Shown here piece after piece: positions 53,430 to 62,481 of a stretch of DNA of 64,000 bases (position 1 is the first letter of the stretch; every line of letters starts with the position of its first letter). The position numbers and the translations under genes were made by a program. The notes under the pieces are model-generated. The model was not told the origin of the DNA, ran no database searches, and worked only from the letters and a program-made list of their open reading frames with translations. This stretch comes from Nannocystis punicea (lineage in GTDB: Bacteria; Myxococcota_A; Polyangia; Nannocystales; Nannocystaceae): the NCBI RefSeq assembly GCF_026965555.1, contig NZ_CP114040.1, positions 9,460,001 to 9,524,000 of the forward strand, written 5' to 3'.

Positions 53430-55049
53430 CGACGATCCGCGCCCCGTCGCACGTCCCTCGCACTGTCGGCGCCGCTGCTCCTGCTCGCCGGCTGCGTCGA
53501 CGGTCTGCTGATCGGCGAAGAGCTCACGAATGGATGGACCGGCTCGTTCACCGTCACGAGCGCGACCTCGAGTCCCAACTCGTCATCGTCCCCCGACGCC
53601 ACCGATTCCGACGCGACCGGAGCGGCCACCGCCGACGGCCTGACCGGTGACCTCGGCAGCTCCACGAGTCCGGGCGAAAGCACCACCGGCGCCAGCGACA
53701 GCACGAGTACCGGCCCTGGCGACAGCAGCACTGGCGCCGTCGAGCTCGACTGTGTCGATGGCGTGGCCTGGGCCAAGCGGCTCGTCGCCAGCTCGCTCGA
53801 AAACGGAGGCATCACCGACATGGTGGCCGACGTCGCCGGCAACCTCATCGCCGTCGGTTACTTCGACGGCGTGGCGGATCTGGGCGACGGGCCGGTCACG
53901 GCCGGAGAATTCGACGACGGGTTCCTCATCAAGCTCGACCCGCTCGGCGAGATCCTCTGGAGTCGGGTCTACCCCGGCAGCGGCTCGCAGAACCTTCGCA
54001 GCGTCGACCTCGACGGCGACGGAAACATCCTCGTCGCCGGCAGCTTCGAGGGGACCATCGACCTCGGCGGCGGTCCGCTCGCGACCTTCGGCTTCATCGA
54101 CGGCTTCGTCGCCAAGCTGACCGCCGAGGGCGACCACCTGTGGAGCCGGAGCTTCGGCGGTCCGGGGAGCGACCGCGCCATGAGCATCGCCAGCGACAGC
54201 ACCGGCAACCTCGCGCTGCTCGCCGAGGCCACGGCCCCCGTCGACTTCGGTGACGGCCTGCTGGGAGGCAAGAATAGCGCCCACGTCGTCGAGTACAGCC
54301 CGTCCGGAGCGCTCCTGTGGCACCACTTCTACAACAGCACCAAGTCCGGCCTCTACGCGCGCCATCTCGCCGTCGGTCCCGACGACCACGTCGTCGTCGT
54401 CGGCGAGTTCGACAGCACGGTCGACTTCGGCGGCGGCCCGGAGCTCGGCGCCAACAAGGCGTATGTCCTCAAGCTCGACCCTGCCGGCGAATTCGTGTGG
54501 ATGCGCCAGAACCTCGGCGAGGCGCAGGGGAGCAAGCCGTTCGTCGTCGGCGTCGACATCGACGCCGCGAACAACATCCACCTCGGCGGCTCCTACCAGG
54601 GACAGTTCGGCTTCGCCGACCCGCCTCTGACCACGACCGGCCAGCTCGACGCGTGGTTCGCCACGCTGCTCCCCGACGGCACGGAATCGTCGATTCACGG
54701 CCACGGCGGCGATCCCGGCTTTCACCAGGAGCCCTGGACCTTCGCGGCCAACAGCGCCGGCCAGAGCGCCATCGGCGGCCAGTTCGAGGGCTCGTTCTCC
54801 CTCGGCGGACCGACCCTGGACCCGGCCGACGGTCAGGCCTTCGCCGCCCGGTTCGCCGCCGACGGCAGCCACAGCTTCAGCGCCGCCTACGGCCCCGGCC
54901 CGAAGCTCGTCAACGTCGTCGAGATCGGCGAGGACGGCAGCGTCTGGCTCACCGGCCAGTTCGACGAGCCGTTCGAGGTCCGCGGCGAGCTGCTCGTGCC
55001 CGATCCCGCCGACCATTCCGACACTTACCTGATCCGGTGGTGCCCTTGA
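53379..55049 (+). CDS. Lipoprotein with beta-propeller (SBBP-like) repeats
   Basis: A 556-aa lipoprotein from ATG 53379 (GTG 53358 is an alternative). The signal peptide ends SLALSAPLLLLAGC; a Ser/Thr/Gly/Asp linker follows (about 55-115), then at least seven blade-like repeats of the type DGDGNILVAGSFEGTIDLGG, VGPDDHVVVVGEFDSTVDFG and DAANNIHLGGSYQGQFGFAD, characteristic of SBBP/YVTN-like propellers. No catalytic residues are apparent. The first bases of its gene lie in the duplicated segment. Confidence 0.72.
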   Translation: MRPFPIASDTRSIVRANRRSAPRRTSLALSAPLLLLAGCVDGLLIGEELTNGWTGSFTVTSATSSPNSSSSPDATDSDATGAATADGLTGDLGSSTSPGESTTGASDSTSTGPGDSSTGAVELDCVDGVAWAKRLVASSLENGGITDMVADVAGNLIAVGYFDGVADLGDGPVTAGEFDDGFLIKLDPLGEILWSRVYPGSGSQNLRSVDLDGDGNILVAGSFEGTIDLGGGPLATFGFIDGFVAKLTAEGDHLWSRSFGGPGSDRAMSIASDSTGNLALLAEATAPVDFGDGLLGGKNSAHVVEYSPSGALLWHHFYNSTKSGLYARHLAVGPDDHVVVVGEFDSTVDFGGGPELGANKAYVLKLDPAGEFVWMRQNLGEAQGSKPFVVGVDIDAANNIHLGGSYQGQFGFADPPLTTTGQLDAWFATLLPDGTESSIHGHGGDPGFHQEPWTFAANSAGQSAIGGQFEGSFSLGGPTLDPADGQAFAARFAADGSHSFSAAYGPGPKLVNVVEIGEDGSVWLTGQFDEPFEVRGELLVPDPADHSDTYLIRWCP

Positions 55050-55505
55050 GGTGAGAAGGCGCCCCAATACTACGAGCACTTCGGGCCTATACACCTCGCA
55101 TCTCGCGCAGAGTGTCCACCGCGTGCTCACCGCCCTGCGCTCGGGGATCGCAGGAGCGTCGCCGGCGCACCGCCCCGGAAGACCTGTCTCTTCAGACAGA
55201 GTGACCGCCGCGACCCGACCCGGCGCCGGTACCGAAGAAAATTTTCCCCCGCGAGCAATTGATCGGCGAGCGGGCGTCACCATGGGATCGAGGCCGCCGC
55301 GCGCGGCCGAGCTCCCCGCATCCCAAAACAGTGCCGGCCAGAGGTCCGCGGCGGACGGCCTCATGTCCCTCGGGTCCTATCCTATTCCTCGTCGATGCCC
55401 GACGCCGCGGACCTCTGGCCGGCACCCCCCTGATTTTATAAAACCCAAGACCCGGCCGCGAGCCGAGTCCTGCCTGCCCTTTCGGACAGCTCCTCCGCCC
55501 CGCCC
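55050..55505. other. Gap with terminator-like hairpins and a long inverted repeat
   Basis: No gene is seen. It contains a diverged dispersed hairpin (GACCTGTCTCTTCAGACAGA, 55181-55200) and the large inverted repeat at 55331-55425. A stretch of A/T (GATTTTATAAAACC) at about 55433-55446 lies just beyond the inverted repeat. Confidence 0.5.
55331..55425. repeat. 23-bp perfect inverted repeat with 49-bp loop
   Basis: The left arm 55331-55353 begins GTGCCGGCCAGAGGTCCG; the right arm 55403-55425 is its exact reverse complement. The loop holds CATGTCCCTCGGGTCCT, another diverged copy of the dispersed core. It could be a small non-autonomous element or a structured RNA; neither is proven. Confidence 0.75.
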
Positions 55506-56621
55506 TCACGCGGGCGTGAGCACCTCGTACGTCGCGCGCAGCGACTGCCACGATTCGTCCGCCAGCTCGTACGGCCGGAAGCACCACAGCTCGCGCAGCC
55601 GCGGCAGTCGCGGTCGCGCGGCCACCAGCGCCGCCGCGGTCTCGTCGTCGAAGTCGGTCCCCGGCAGCTCGAGTCGCTCGAGCCCTGCGGCCCACGCCGC
55701 CGTGGGCAGGCGGCGCAGCAGCTCGTCGCCCAGCTCGCAGTAGCGCAGCTCGACGTGCGTGAGGCGCGGCATCCCCCGCGCGGCGCACAGCGCCTCGAGG
55801 TCGGCGACCTGCCAGCCGACGTACCAGTCGTACTGGAAGTCGATCGCCAGCCGCTCGAGCCGCGGCAGTCGAGCCTCGCGCAGGAACTCGAGCCCCGACC
55901 CGCGCGGCGTCGGTGCCGGACCCCAGTCGCGCCGGTTGCTCGGGCCGAGCGGCGCCCCTCCGAGCCAGCCGAGCTCCAGCTCGCGCAGCTCCGGATGCGC
56001 CAGCGCATCGACCCACAGCTCGGCCCGCGGCAGGCTCAGCTTCGTCAGCGCCGGGCACTGCGCCAGCGCTCGCTCGAGCGTACGACACGCCACCCACTGC
56101 ACCCAGTCGCGCTCGTGCGATCGGTCGCACGTCAGCTCGAGCGTCCGCAGCTCCGGCCACGGCCCGGCCGCGATCACGAGCTCGAGCGCCGGATCGAGCT
56201 CGTTGCGCCCGTGAGCGTTGCCGCCGAGGTGCAGCTGCGTCAGCCCCGGCGCCCGCGCCAGCATCGCTCGCAGCGCCGCCAGGATCGGCGCCGCGTCGCC
56301 CGGCTCGTCGATCGCCAGCGACAGCCCGCCGCTCGCCGCGTCGAACTCGAGCGTGTCGTCCCAGCGGTCGCTCCAGTGCCGCCGGCGATCGAGCACCAGC
56401 CGCGACAGCCGCGGCGGCAGCCCGCGGGCCGCGAGCTCGCCCGCCAGCGCCGCGAACTCCTCCTCGTTGCCGCCGAGGTCGCAGCGCAGCTCCAGCGCCC
56501 GCAGCCGCGGCTCGGCGCACAGCCGGGGCCACAGCCGCAGCCCGCGGTCGACCGCCAGAGCCAGCTCCACCGGCGAATCACCCGCCTGCAGCAGCTCCTC
56601 CGGCAGTTCGTCCGCGCTCAC
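55506..56621 (-). CDS. Leucine-rich-repeat-like protein
   Basis: A 371-aa soluble protein; GTG 56621 chosen as the start nearest conserved-looking sequence, though GTG 56672-side starts cannot be excluded. Repeated LxxLxL patterns occur throughout: LRALELRCDLGGNEEEFAAL, LTQLHLGGNAHG, LRTLELTCDR, LTKLSLPRAELW, LRELELGWLGG and LERLELPGTDFDD. This is the RNI-type leucine-rich-repeat solenoid seen in myxobacterial proteins with TIGR02996-like N-termini (ELLQAGDSPVELALAVDRG). It likely mediates protein binding; the partner is unknown. Confidence 0.7.
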   Translation of the reverse strand: MSADELPEELLQAGDSPVELALAVDRGLRLWPRLCAEPRLRALELRCDLGGNEEEFAALAGELAARGLPPRLSRLVLDRRRHWSDRWDDTLEFDAASGGLSLAIDEPGDAAPILAALRAMLARAPGLTQLHLGGNAHGRNELDPALELVIAAGPWPELRTLELTCDRSHERDWVQWVACRTLERALAQCPALTKLSLPRAELWVDALAHPELRELELGWLGGAPLGPSNRRDWGPAPTPRGSGLEFLREARLPRLERLAIDFQYDWYVGWQVADLEALCAARGMPRLTHVELRYCELGDELLRRLPTAAWAAGLERLELPGTDFDDETAAALVAARPRLPRLRELWCFRPYELADESWQSLRATYEVLTPA

Positions 56622-56781
56622 CCCCGCAGTGTACCCGGTCGGCGAGGCGCCCGACCTCGAGCTCGAGCACACCGGCCTCGTTCGTCAGCGAGGCGGCGAC
56701 CTCCTGCGTCACCTCGCCGAAGCCGCCGCCCGTACCTCGGCCGCGTGCATCAGCCGGCCCCAATGTTCGCCGTGCCTCGCA

Positions 56782-57423
56782 TCAGCCTTTCCAGGCCGAC
56801 GCGCGGATGACGCTGCAGAAGTTGCCGCGACGGAAGTGAGGGTCCTTGTCGGCCAGTACATCGGCCTTGACGTTGCCAAACGTGGTATCGGGCTTGTGCT
56901 TGATGCCGTCGTAGAACGCCTGGATGATGTCTTCCTTGAAATGCTCGGTGCGCGGATGCGCATGCACCACGGCTTCGCGATCGACCTCGGCAAAGGTCTC
57001 GTAGCGGATGCCGAGCACGTCCATCTCGACGCCAGCCGTCACCAGCGCGATCTCGGGCGCCATGGTTTCGGGGATGCCAGGCGTGGTGTGCAGCGCGATG
57101 GCGGTCCACACCTTTTCCACTTCCCGTTCACCAATGCCACGGCTGCGCAGGAAATCGGCGGCGGAGTCGGCACCATCGACCTCGAAGCGCTTGTCGGGGC
57201 TGCTGTGCGCGTGGGTCAGGCCCATGTCGTGGAACATCGCGCCCGCGTAGAGCAGTTCGGGGTCGTACTTGAGGCCCCGGTGCTGTCCGGCCAGTGCGGC
57301 CCAGTAGTAGACGCGGCTCGAATGGTGGAACAGCAGCGGCGATTCGGCATCGCGCACGAGTTCGGTGATTTCGCGGGCCAGCTTGCTGTCGGGAACGGCG
57401 ATGTCGCCGGCTGTGAAGCGCAT
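56782..57423 (-). CDS. HD-domain phosphohydrolase
   Basis: A 213-aa protein with AGGAG before ATG 57423. The HD motif set is complete: LFHHSSRVYYWA (first His), AGAMFHDMGLTHAH (HD), AIALHTTPGIPE (later His) and a C-terminal Asp/Glu helix. It resembles the HD family proteins encoded divergently from GlxA-type regulators in beta/gammaproteobacteria. The substrate is unknown; nucleotide or cyanamide-like hydrolysis are possibilities. Codon usage and GC are less extreme than neighbours, suggesting import together with the next gene. Confidence 0.78.
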   Translation of the reverse strand: MRFTAGDIAVPDSKLAREITELVRDAESPLLFHHSSRVYYWAALAGQHRGLKYDPELLYAGAMFHDMGLTHAHSSPDKRFEVDGADSAADFLRSRGIGEREVEKVWTAIALHTTPGIPETMAPEIALVTAGVEMDVLGIRYETFAEVDREAVVHAHPRTEHFKEDIIQAFYDGIKHKPDTTFGNVKADVLADKDPHFRRGNFCSVIRASAWKG

Positions 57424-57485
57424 GGTTGACTCCTGCTCGGTGAAGGTTTGCCTCGAGTCTAGGAGCTGGAGTAGTATGTCTTCAA

Positions 57486-57538
57486 TCGTCGTGATGCGAC
57501 GAATCAAGACAAAACCGGACAAACCGGACAAACCGGAC
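57486..57538. promoter_or_regulatory. Operator-like repeats between the HD and GlxA genes
   Basis: The inverted repeat TCGTCG-TGATG-CGACGA lies at 57486-57502. Three direct copies of AAACCGGAC with a 9-bp period occupy 57512-57538. Lying in the 141-bp gap between divergent genes, they are candidate binding sites for the GlxA/AraC-type regulator. Confidence 0.55.
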
Positions 57539-57564
57539 CGCCCGGGCGACAAGACCGAATTGCC

Positions 57565-58551
57565 ATGCCTGCCACCCGAACTATCGGCCTGTTGGCCATC
57601 GAAGGCGTCCAGCTGCTGGACGTATCCGGTCCGCTCGACGTCTTTGCCGAGGCCAATGTCCAGGCGGGTGCCGCGGTCTACCAGATGAAGGTGGTGGCGG
57701 TGCGGCGCGGGTCGGTCAGGGCATCGTCCGGCGCCAGGCTGCTGCCCGACATCGTGATCGAGGACGATCCAAAGGCGGCGCGGCTGCCGCGATTTCATAC
57801 GCTGCTGGTGGGGGGTGCGCCGCATGCGGGTGACGCACCGACCGAGCCGCTGGTGCTGGAGTGGATCCGCCACACCGTGCCTGGCGCACGACGTTACGGT
57901 TCGGTCTGCAGCGGCGCATTCCTGCTGGCCGAAGCCGGGCTGCTCGATGGTCGCCGCGTCACCACGCACTGGGCCGCCGCCGATGCGCTGGCGGCGCGCT
58001 TTCCGAAAGTTACAGTGGACGCCGACGCCATTCACGTACGGGATGGCAAGCTGCGCACGGCGGCCGGGGTGACGGCCGGAATGGACCTGGCGCTGGCACT
58101 CGTCGAGGAAGACCTGGGCCGCGAGATCGCACTGAAGGTCGCCAGCCAACTGGTGATGTTCTTCAAGCGTCCCGGTGGACAGGGACAGTTCAGCCGCCGC
58201 GAAGCGCCTGCTGCCGCGAACCGCTCGGCGCTCCAGGAGCTGCAGCGATGGGTGGCCGCGCACCCGGCAGCGGCACACGACGTGCCGAGCCTGGCCGCGC
58301 GGATTGGCGTCAGCGCCAGACATCTGTCGCGGCTGTTTCGGGAAGAAGTGAGGGTCACACCGGCCCGCTGGGTGGAAGCGGCGCGCGTGACGGCCGCCAG
58401 GCAACTGCTGGAAGAGGGCAATATCGCGCCCAAGCAGGTAGCGGCAGAGTGCGGCTTCTCCAGCGTCGATACGCTGCGGCGCGCGTTCCTGCGAGTGGTG
58501 GGGGTGACGCCCGCGGAGTATCGCAAGCGGTTTGTGTCGGTGCTGGACTGA
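57565..58551 (+). CDS. GlxA-type transcriptional regulator (DJ-1/PfpI + AraC)
   Basis: A 328-aa protein with an N-terminal DJ-1/PfpI-like domain (about 5-180; RRYGSVCSGAFLLAEAGLLD carries the Cys elbow, then GRRVTTHWAAADALAARFP) and a C-terminal AraC double helix-turn-helix (about 225-325; SLAARIGVSARHLSRLFREE, GVTPAEYRKRF). It probably regulates the divergent HD gene. Composition matches proteobacterial rather than local genes. Confidence 0.88.
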   Translation: MPATRTIGLLAIEGVQLLDVSGPLDVFAEANVQAGAAVYQMKVVAVRRGSVRASSGARLLPDIVIEDDPKAARLPRFHTLLVGGAPHAGDAPTEPLVLEWIRHTVPGARRYGSVCSGAFLLAEAGLLDGRRVTTHWAAADALAARFPKVTVDADAIHVRDGKLRTAAGVTAGMDLALALVEEDLGREIALKVASQLVMFFKRPGGQGQFSRREAPAAANRSALQELQRWVAAHPAAAHDVPSLAARIGVSARHLSRLFREEVRVTPARWVEAARVTAARQLLEEGNIAPKQVAAECGFSSVDTLRRAFLRVVGVTPAEYRKRFVSVLD

Positions 58552-58741
58552 ATGCACCCCTCTCCGCGCCTATTCAACAGCCCGCTTCTGCAGCGCCAGC
58601 GCGGCCTCGGCCGTCCCGGTCGAGACCCGACGCCCGCCCCTGCACCCGCGCTGCCCCGTCGCCGATTCGTCACCGGGGCGACATCGGCCGCTGACCCGGG
58701 CGACGCCGCGCCGCGGCCGGGGGGAGCGATCGTCGTCGCCG

Positions 58742-60793
58742 ATGACGAAGCTCGACCGACGCACCTTTCTCCGCCTCGGCGGCGCGGCCGGCGGCGCGCT
58801 GGCGCTGCCGGCGTGTATCCGCGAGGCCATGTCGATCCCCGCCGATTCGGAGGACGGGTCGATCATGGACATCGATCACGTCGTCATCCTGATCCAGGAG
58901 AACCGCTCCTTCGATCACTATTTCGGCACCATGCCCGGCGTCCGCGGCTTCGGCGATCGCTTCACGGTCCCCGTCGCCGGCGCCGAATCGGTGTGGCATC
59001 AGCGCAAGAGCGGCGACGAGGTCGTCCTGCCGTATCACCTCGACAGCAGCCGCGGCAACGCCCAGCGCGTCGAGGGCCCGCCGCACGGCTTCCTCGACGG
59101 CCAGCTCGCCTACGACCACGGCCGCTTCGGCGCCTGGCCCGAGGTCAAGGGCACCGCGTCGATGGGCTATTACACCGAGCAGGAGCTGCGGTTCCAATTC
59201 GCCCTGGCCGACGCCTTCACCGTCTGCGACGCCTATCATTGCAGCATTCATAGCAGCACCAACCCCAATCGACTGTTCGCCTTCACCGGCACCAACCGCC
59301 TGCCCGGTGGGCCGCCGGCGATCGACAACGACCACGACACCCTCGGCGATGCCGCGGACGGCTACACCTGGACCACCTACGCCGAGCGGCTCGAGGCCGC
59401 GGGGGTGTCGTGGAAGGTCTACCAGGACCTGGCCGACAACTTCACCGACAACCCGCTGGTCGGCTTCAAGACCTTCCGCGCCGCGGTCGCCGGCGATCCG
59501 GCGTCGCCGCTGGTGGTCAAGGGCGTCTCGACCACCCTCACCAATTCCGACCTCGAGGGCCTGCGGCGCGACGTCCTCGCCGGCACCCTGCCGAGCGTCG
59601 CGTGGATCGTCGGGCCCGCCGATTATTCGGAGCACCCCGGGCCCTCGAGCCCGGTCCAGGGCGCCTGCTACGTGCAACAGGTGCTCGAGGCATTGATCGC
59701 CGACCCCGACGTGTGGAGCCGCACCGTCCTCATCGTCACCTTCGACGAGAACGACGGCTTCTTCGACCACGTCCCCCCGCCGTGCGCCCCCTCGGGCAAC
59801 GGCGACGGCACTCTGGCCGGCGCCAGCACCGTCGACGACGCCGGCGAGCGCTACGACGACGACGGCGGCGACCCGTTCTTCGGCCCGCGGCCGCTCGGGC
59901 CGGGAATGCGCGTACCGACGTGGATCGTCTCGCCGTTCAGCCGCGGCGGCTGGGTCTGCTCCGAGGTGTTCGACCACACCTCGATCCTCCGCTTCCTCGA
60001 GGCCCGCTTCGGCGTCGTCGAGACCAACATCAGCCCGTATCGCCGGGCCGTCTGCGGCGACCTCACCTCCGCCTTCGACTTCGTCACCCCGAACGACGGC
60101 GCGCCGCCGGAGCTCCCGAGCATCCCGCGCGCCGAGGCCGACCGGATCCGCGGCGAGCAGGAGCTGCTGGCCGCGATCCCGGCCCCGGTCGGCGCCGCGG
60201 GCGTTTGGCCGCGCCAGGCCGCCGGCACCCGTCCCTCGCGCAAGCTGCCCTACGAGCTGCACGTCCTGGCGGACGTCGCCGCGGGCCAGGTCGAGCTCCG
60301 CTTCGTCAACGCGGGCCTCGTCGGCGCAGTGTTCCACGTCTACGACCGCAACGACCTCGCCGCCCTGCCGCGCCGCTACGCAGTCGAGGCCGGCAAGTCG
60401 CTGGCGGGCCGCTGGCCCGTCGACGCCGGCTACGACCTGTGGATCCTCGGCCCGAACGGCTTCCACCGCCACTTCCGCGGCGACGGCGAGGCGCTCGAGA
60501 TCGCCGCGATCTACGACCCGCTCGGCGAACGCCTGCGGCTCGCCTGTCACAACCGCGGCGGCGAGGCGCGCACCTTCGTCGTCTCCGCCGACGCCTACTT
60601 CGACGGCCCGCCCGCCCGCGTCACCGTCGCCGCCGGCGCTCACGAGTACGTGAACTTCGGCCTGCGCGACAGCGGCTACTGGTACGACTTCACGGTCACG
60701 GTCGACGGCGCGCCCGCGTTCTCGCGCCGGCTCGCCGGGCGCATGGAGATCGGTCTCGACTCGATCAGCGACCCCGCGATGGGCACCGCCTAG
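58742..60793 (+). CDS. Tat-exported phosphocholine-type phospholipase C
   Basis: A 683-aa protein. ATG 58742 begins MTKLDRRTFLRLGGAAGG, a twin-arginine signal; the long frame before it is noise. The phosphoesterase domain (about 30-430) has DHVVILIQENRSFDHYFGTM, YHCSIHSSTNPNRLFAFTG, VTFDENDGFFDHVPPP and PTWIVSPFSRGGWVCSEVFD. Two C-terminal PlcC-type domains of beta-sandwich character (about 490-570 and 595-670) follow. Such enzymes cleave phospholipid head groups outside the cell; this fits lysis of prey or phosphate scavenging, as does the PhoX gene downstream. Confidence 0.9.
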   Translation: MTKLDRRTFLRLGGAAGGALALPACIREAMSIPADSEDGSIMDIDHVVILIQENRSFDHYFGTMPGVRGFGDRFTVPVAGAESVWHQRKSGDEVVLPYHLDSSRGNAQRVEGPPHGFLDGQLAYDHGRFGAWPEVKGTASMGYYTEQELRFQFALADAFTVCDAYHCSIHSSTNPNRLFAFTGTNRLPGGPPAIDNDHDTLGDAADGYTWTTYAERLEAAGVSWKVYQDLADNFTDNPLVGFKTFRAAVAGDPASPLVVKGVSTTLTNSDLEGLRRDVLAGTLPSVAWIVGPADYSEHPGPSSPVQGACYVQQVLEALIADPDVWSRTVLIVTFDENDGFFDHVPPPCAPSGNGDGTLAGASTVDDAGERYDDDGGDPFFGPRPLGPGMRVPTWIVSPFSRGGWVCSEVFDHTSILRFLEARFGVVETNISPYRRAVCGDLTSAFDFVTPNDGAPPELPSIPRAEADRIRGEQELLAAIPAPVGAAGVWPRQAAGTRPSRKLPYELHVLADVAAGQVELRFVNAGLVGAVFHVYDRNDLAALPRRYAVEAGKSLAGRWPVDAGYDLWILGPNGFHRHFRGDGEALEIAAIYDPLGERLRLACHNRGGEARTFVVSADAYFDGPPARVTVAAGAHEYVNFGLRDSGYWYDFTVTVDGAPAFSRRLAGRMEIGLDSISDPAMGTA

Positions 60794-60938
60794 TCATTCA
60801 CGAGGACCATCGATCGCGCGGCGTTTGTCGCGAGAGCCGCCGACTGGTTGTGACAATCCGGAACGCCATCGCCATCTTCGCCGGCCATACTCCGGGCGCC
60901 GGCCGGACCCTGCCCGACCGCGCGGAGGGAAGGGCCCC

Positions 60939-62315
60939 ATGCGATTCACCCGCCATGCGACCGCCTGGCTCGGCGCCCTCTTCGGGGCCGGTTGCAGCCT
61001 GCTCGTCGAGTTCCCCGAGTGCGCCGAGTCGCGCGACTGCATGCCCGGCTGGGACTGCGTCGCCGCGGTCTGCGTCGAGTCCGGCGAGCTCGAGGTCGTC
61101 GAGGTCGCCGAGGCGATCCGCGCCGACGCCGAGTGGACCGCCGACAGGGTCTACCGGCTCAAGGGCGAGATCTTCGTCGAGCCGGGCAAGACCCTGACCA
61201 TTCGCGCCGGTACCACCATTCAGGGCGACGAGGGCTCGGCGCTGATCGTGCGCCGCGGCGCCCGGCTCGAGGCGCGGGGCAACGTCCACGCGCCGATCGT
61301 GTTCACCAGCTCGCGGCCCGCGGGCGAGCGCCTCCCTGGCGACTGGGGCGGCGTCACCTTGATGGGCAGCGCCGCGGTCAACGAGCCCGGCGCGGTGCTC
61401 GAGGGCGTGGGCGACGCGGCGGCGGCCGTCTACGGCGGCGACGACGACGGCTCGAGCTGCGGGGTGCTCGAGTACGTGCGCATCGAGTTCGCCGGCTTCG
61501 CCGTCCTCAAGGACGCCGAGCTCAACGGCCTCACCCTCGCCGGCTGCGGCGCCGGCACCGTCGTCGATCACGTGCAGGTGCACCTGGCCAAGGACGACGG
61601 CCTCGAGATCTTCGGCGGCGCCGTCGGCCTGCGCCACGTCCTCATCACCCGCCCCCAGGACGACGGCCTCGACTGGGACCGCGGCTGGCACGGCACCGGC
61701 CAGTTCGTCGCCATCGTCCAGGACGAGTTGGGTGACAACGGCATCGAGGCCGACAATTGGACCGACATGCCGGACGCCGAGCCGCGCTCGCGGCCCGTGA
61801 TCTACAACCTCACCGCGGTCAGCTCCGGCGCCGGCTCGCAGCGCGGCGTCACCTTCAAGGAGGGCACCGGCGGCGCGATCAACAACGCGGTCTTCGTCGG
61901 TCACTCGCTCGAGGCGATCGACGTCCGCGGCGCCGAGACGGTCGCCCAGATGATGCAGCGCCGGCTCACCGTCGAGCACGCGCTCTTCTTCAAGATCGGC
62001 GCCGGCGGCTCGCACTTCTTCCCGACCCCCGAGGACGAGCAGACCATGACCCCCGAGGACGGCCGCGACGACGACGCCTCGTTCGACGAGGACGCCTTCC
62101 TCCGCGACCCCTCGCACGGCCATCGCTTCGGCGTCGATCCGCAGCTCGTCGATCCCTTCAACCGCGAGGCGCCCGATCTGCGGCCGGGGCCGATCGCTCG
62201 TGAAGGCGTGCTCATGCCGCCGCCCGAGTTCGACGAGGGCGCCCTGTATGCCGGCGCCTTCGCCCCTGACGGCGAGCCGTGGACCGCCGGCTGGACCGCA
62301 TTCCCCGAAGGTTGA
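60939..62315 (+). CDS. Lipoprotein with right-handed beta-helix
   Basis: A 458-aa lipoprotein. ATG 60939 has GGAGGGAAGGG upstream and gives a signal peptide ending WLGALFGAGC; a short Cys region (SRDCMPGWDCVAAVCVESGE) follows. Then come beta-helix coils: GEIFVEPGKTLTIRAGTTIQ, LIVRRGARLEARGNVHAPIV, GVLEYVRIEFAGFAVLKDAE and AVGLRHVLITRPQDDG. The pattern is typical of parallel beta-helix surface proteins, common in this group, with unknown ligand. Confidence 0.72.
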   Translation: MRFTRHATAWLGALFGAGCSLLVEFPECAESRDCMPGWDCVAAVCVESGELEVVEVAEAIRADAEWTADRVYRLKGEIFVEPGKTLTIRAGTTIQGDEGSALIVRRGARLEARGNVHAPIVFTSSRPAGERLPGDWGGVTLMGSAAVNEPGAVLEGVGDAAAAVYGGDDDGSSCGVLEYVRIEFAGFAVLKDAELNGLTLAGCGAGTVVDHVQVHLAKDDGLEIFGGAVGLRHVLITRPQDDGLDWDRGWHGTGQFVAIVQDELGDNGIEADNWTDMPDAEPRSRPVIYNLTAVSSGAGSQRGVTFKEGTGGAINNAVFVGHSLEAIDVRGAETVAQMMQRRLTVEHALFFKIGAGGSHFFPTPEDEQTMTPEDGRDDDASFDEDAFLRDPSHGHRFGVDPQLVDPFNREAPDLRPGPIAREGVLMPPPEFDEGALYAGAFAPDGEPWTAGWTAFPEG

Positions 62316-62481
62316 CGCGGCGGCGCCGGCGCTGCCGCCAATCATCACACCGCAATTGTCGCCTGACCTCCGGGGTAGTTGACACGAACGTCGCCGAATC
62401 TCCCGCGAAGCGTCGGCCGGGTGCGACTTTCGAGCATTAGCGTCCACGCGCCGGCGGTCGACCGACGGCAGGAGACCCTCG

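Noticed and set aside
58552..59253. Alternative plus-strand frame over the phospholipase C start
   Set aside because: Arg/His/Pro-rich shadow frame; the Tat signal and phosphoesterase motifs are in the 58742 frame.
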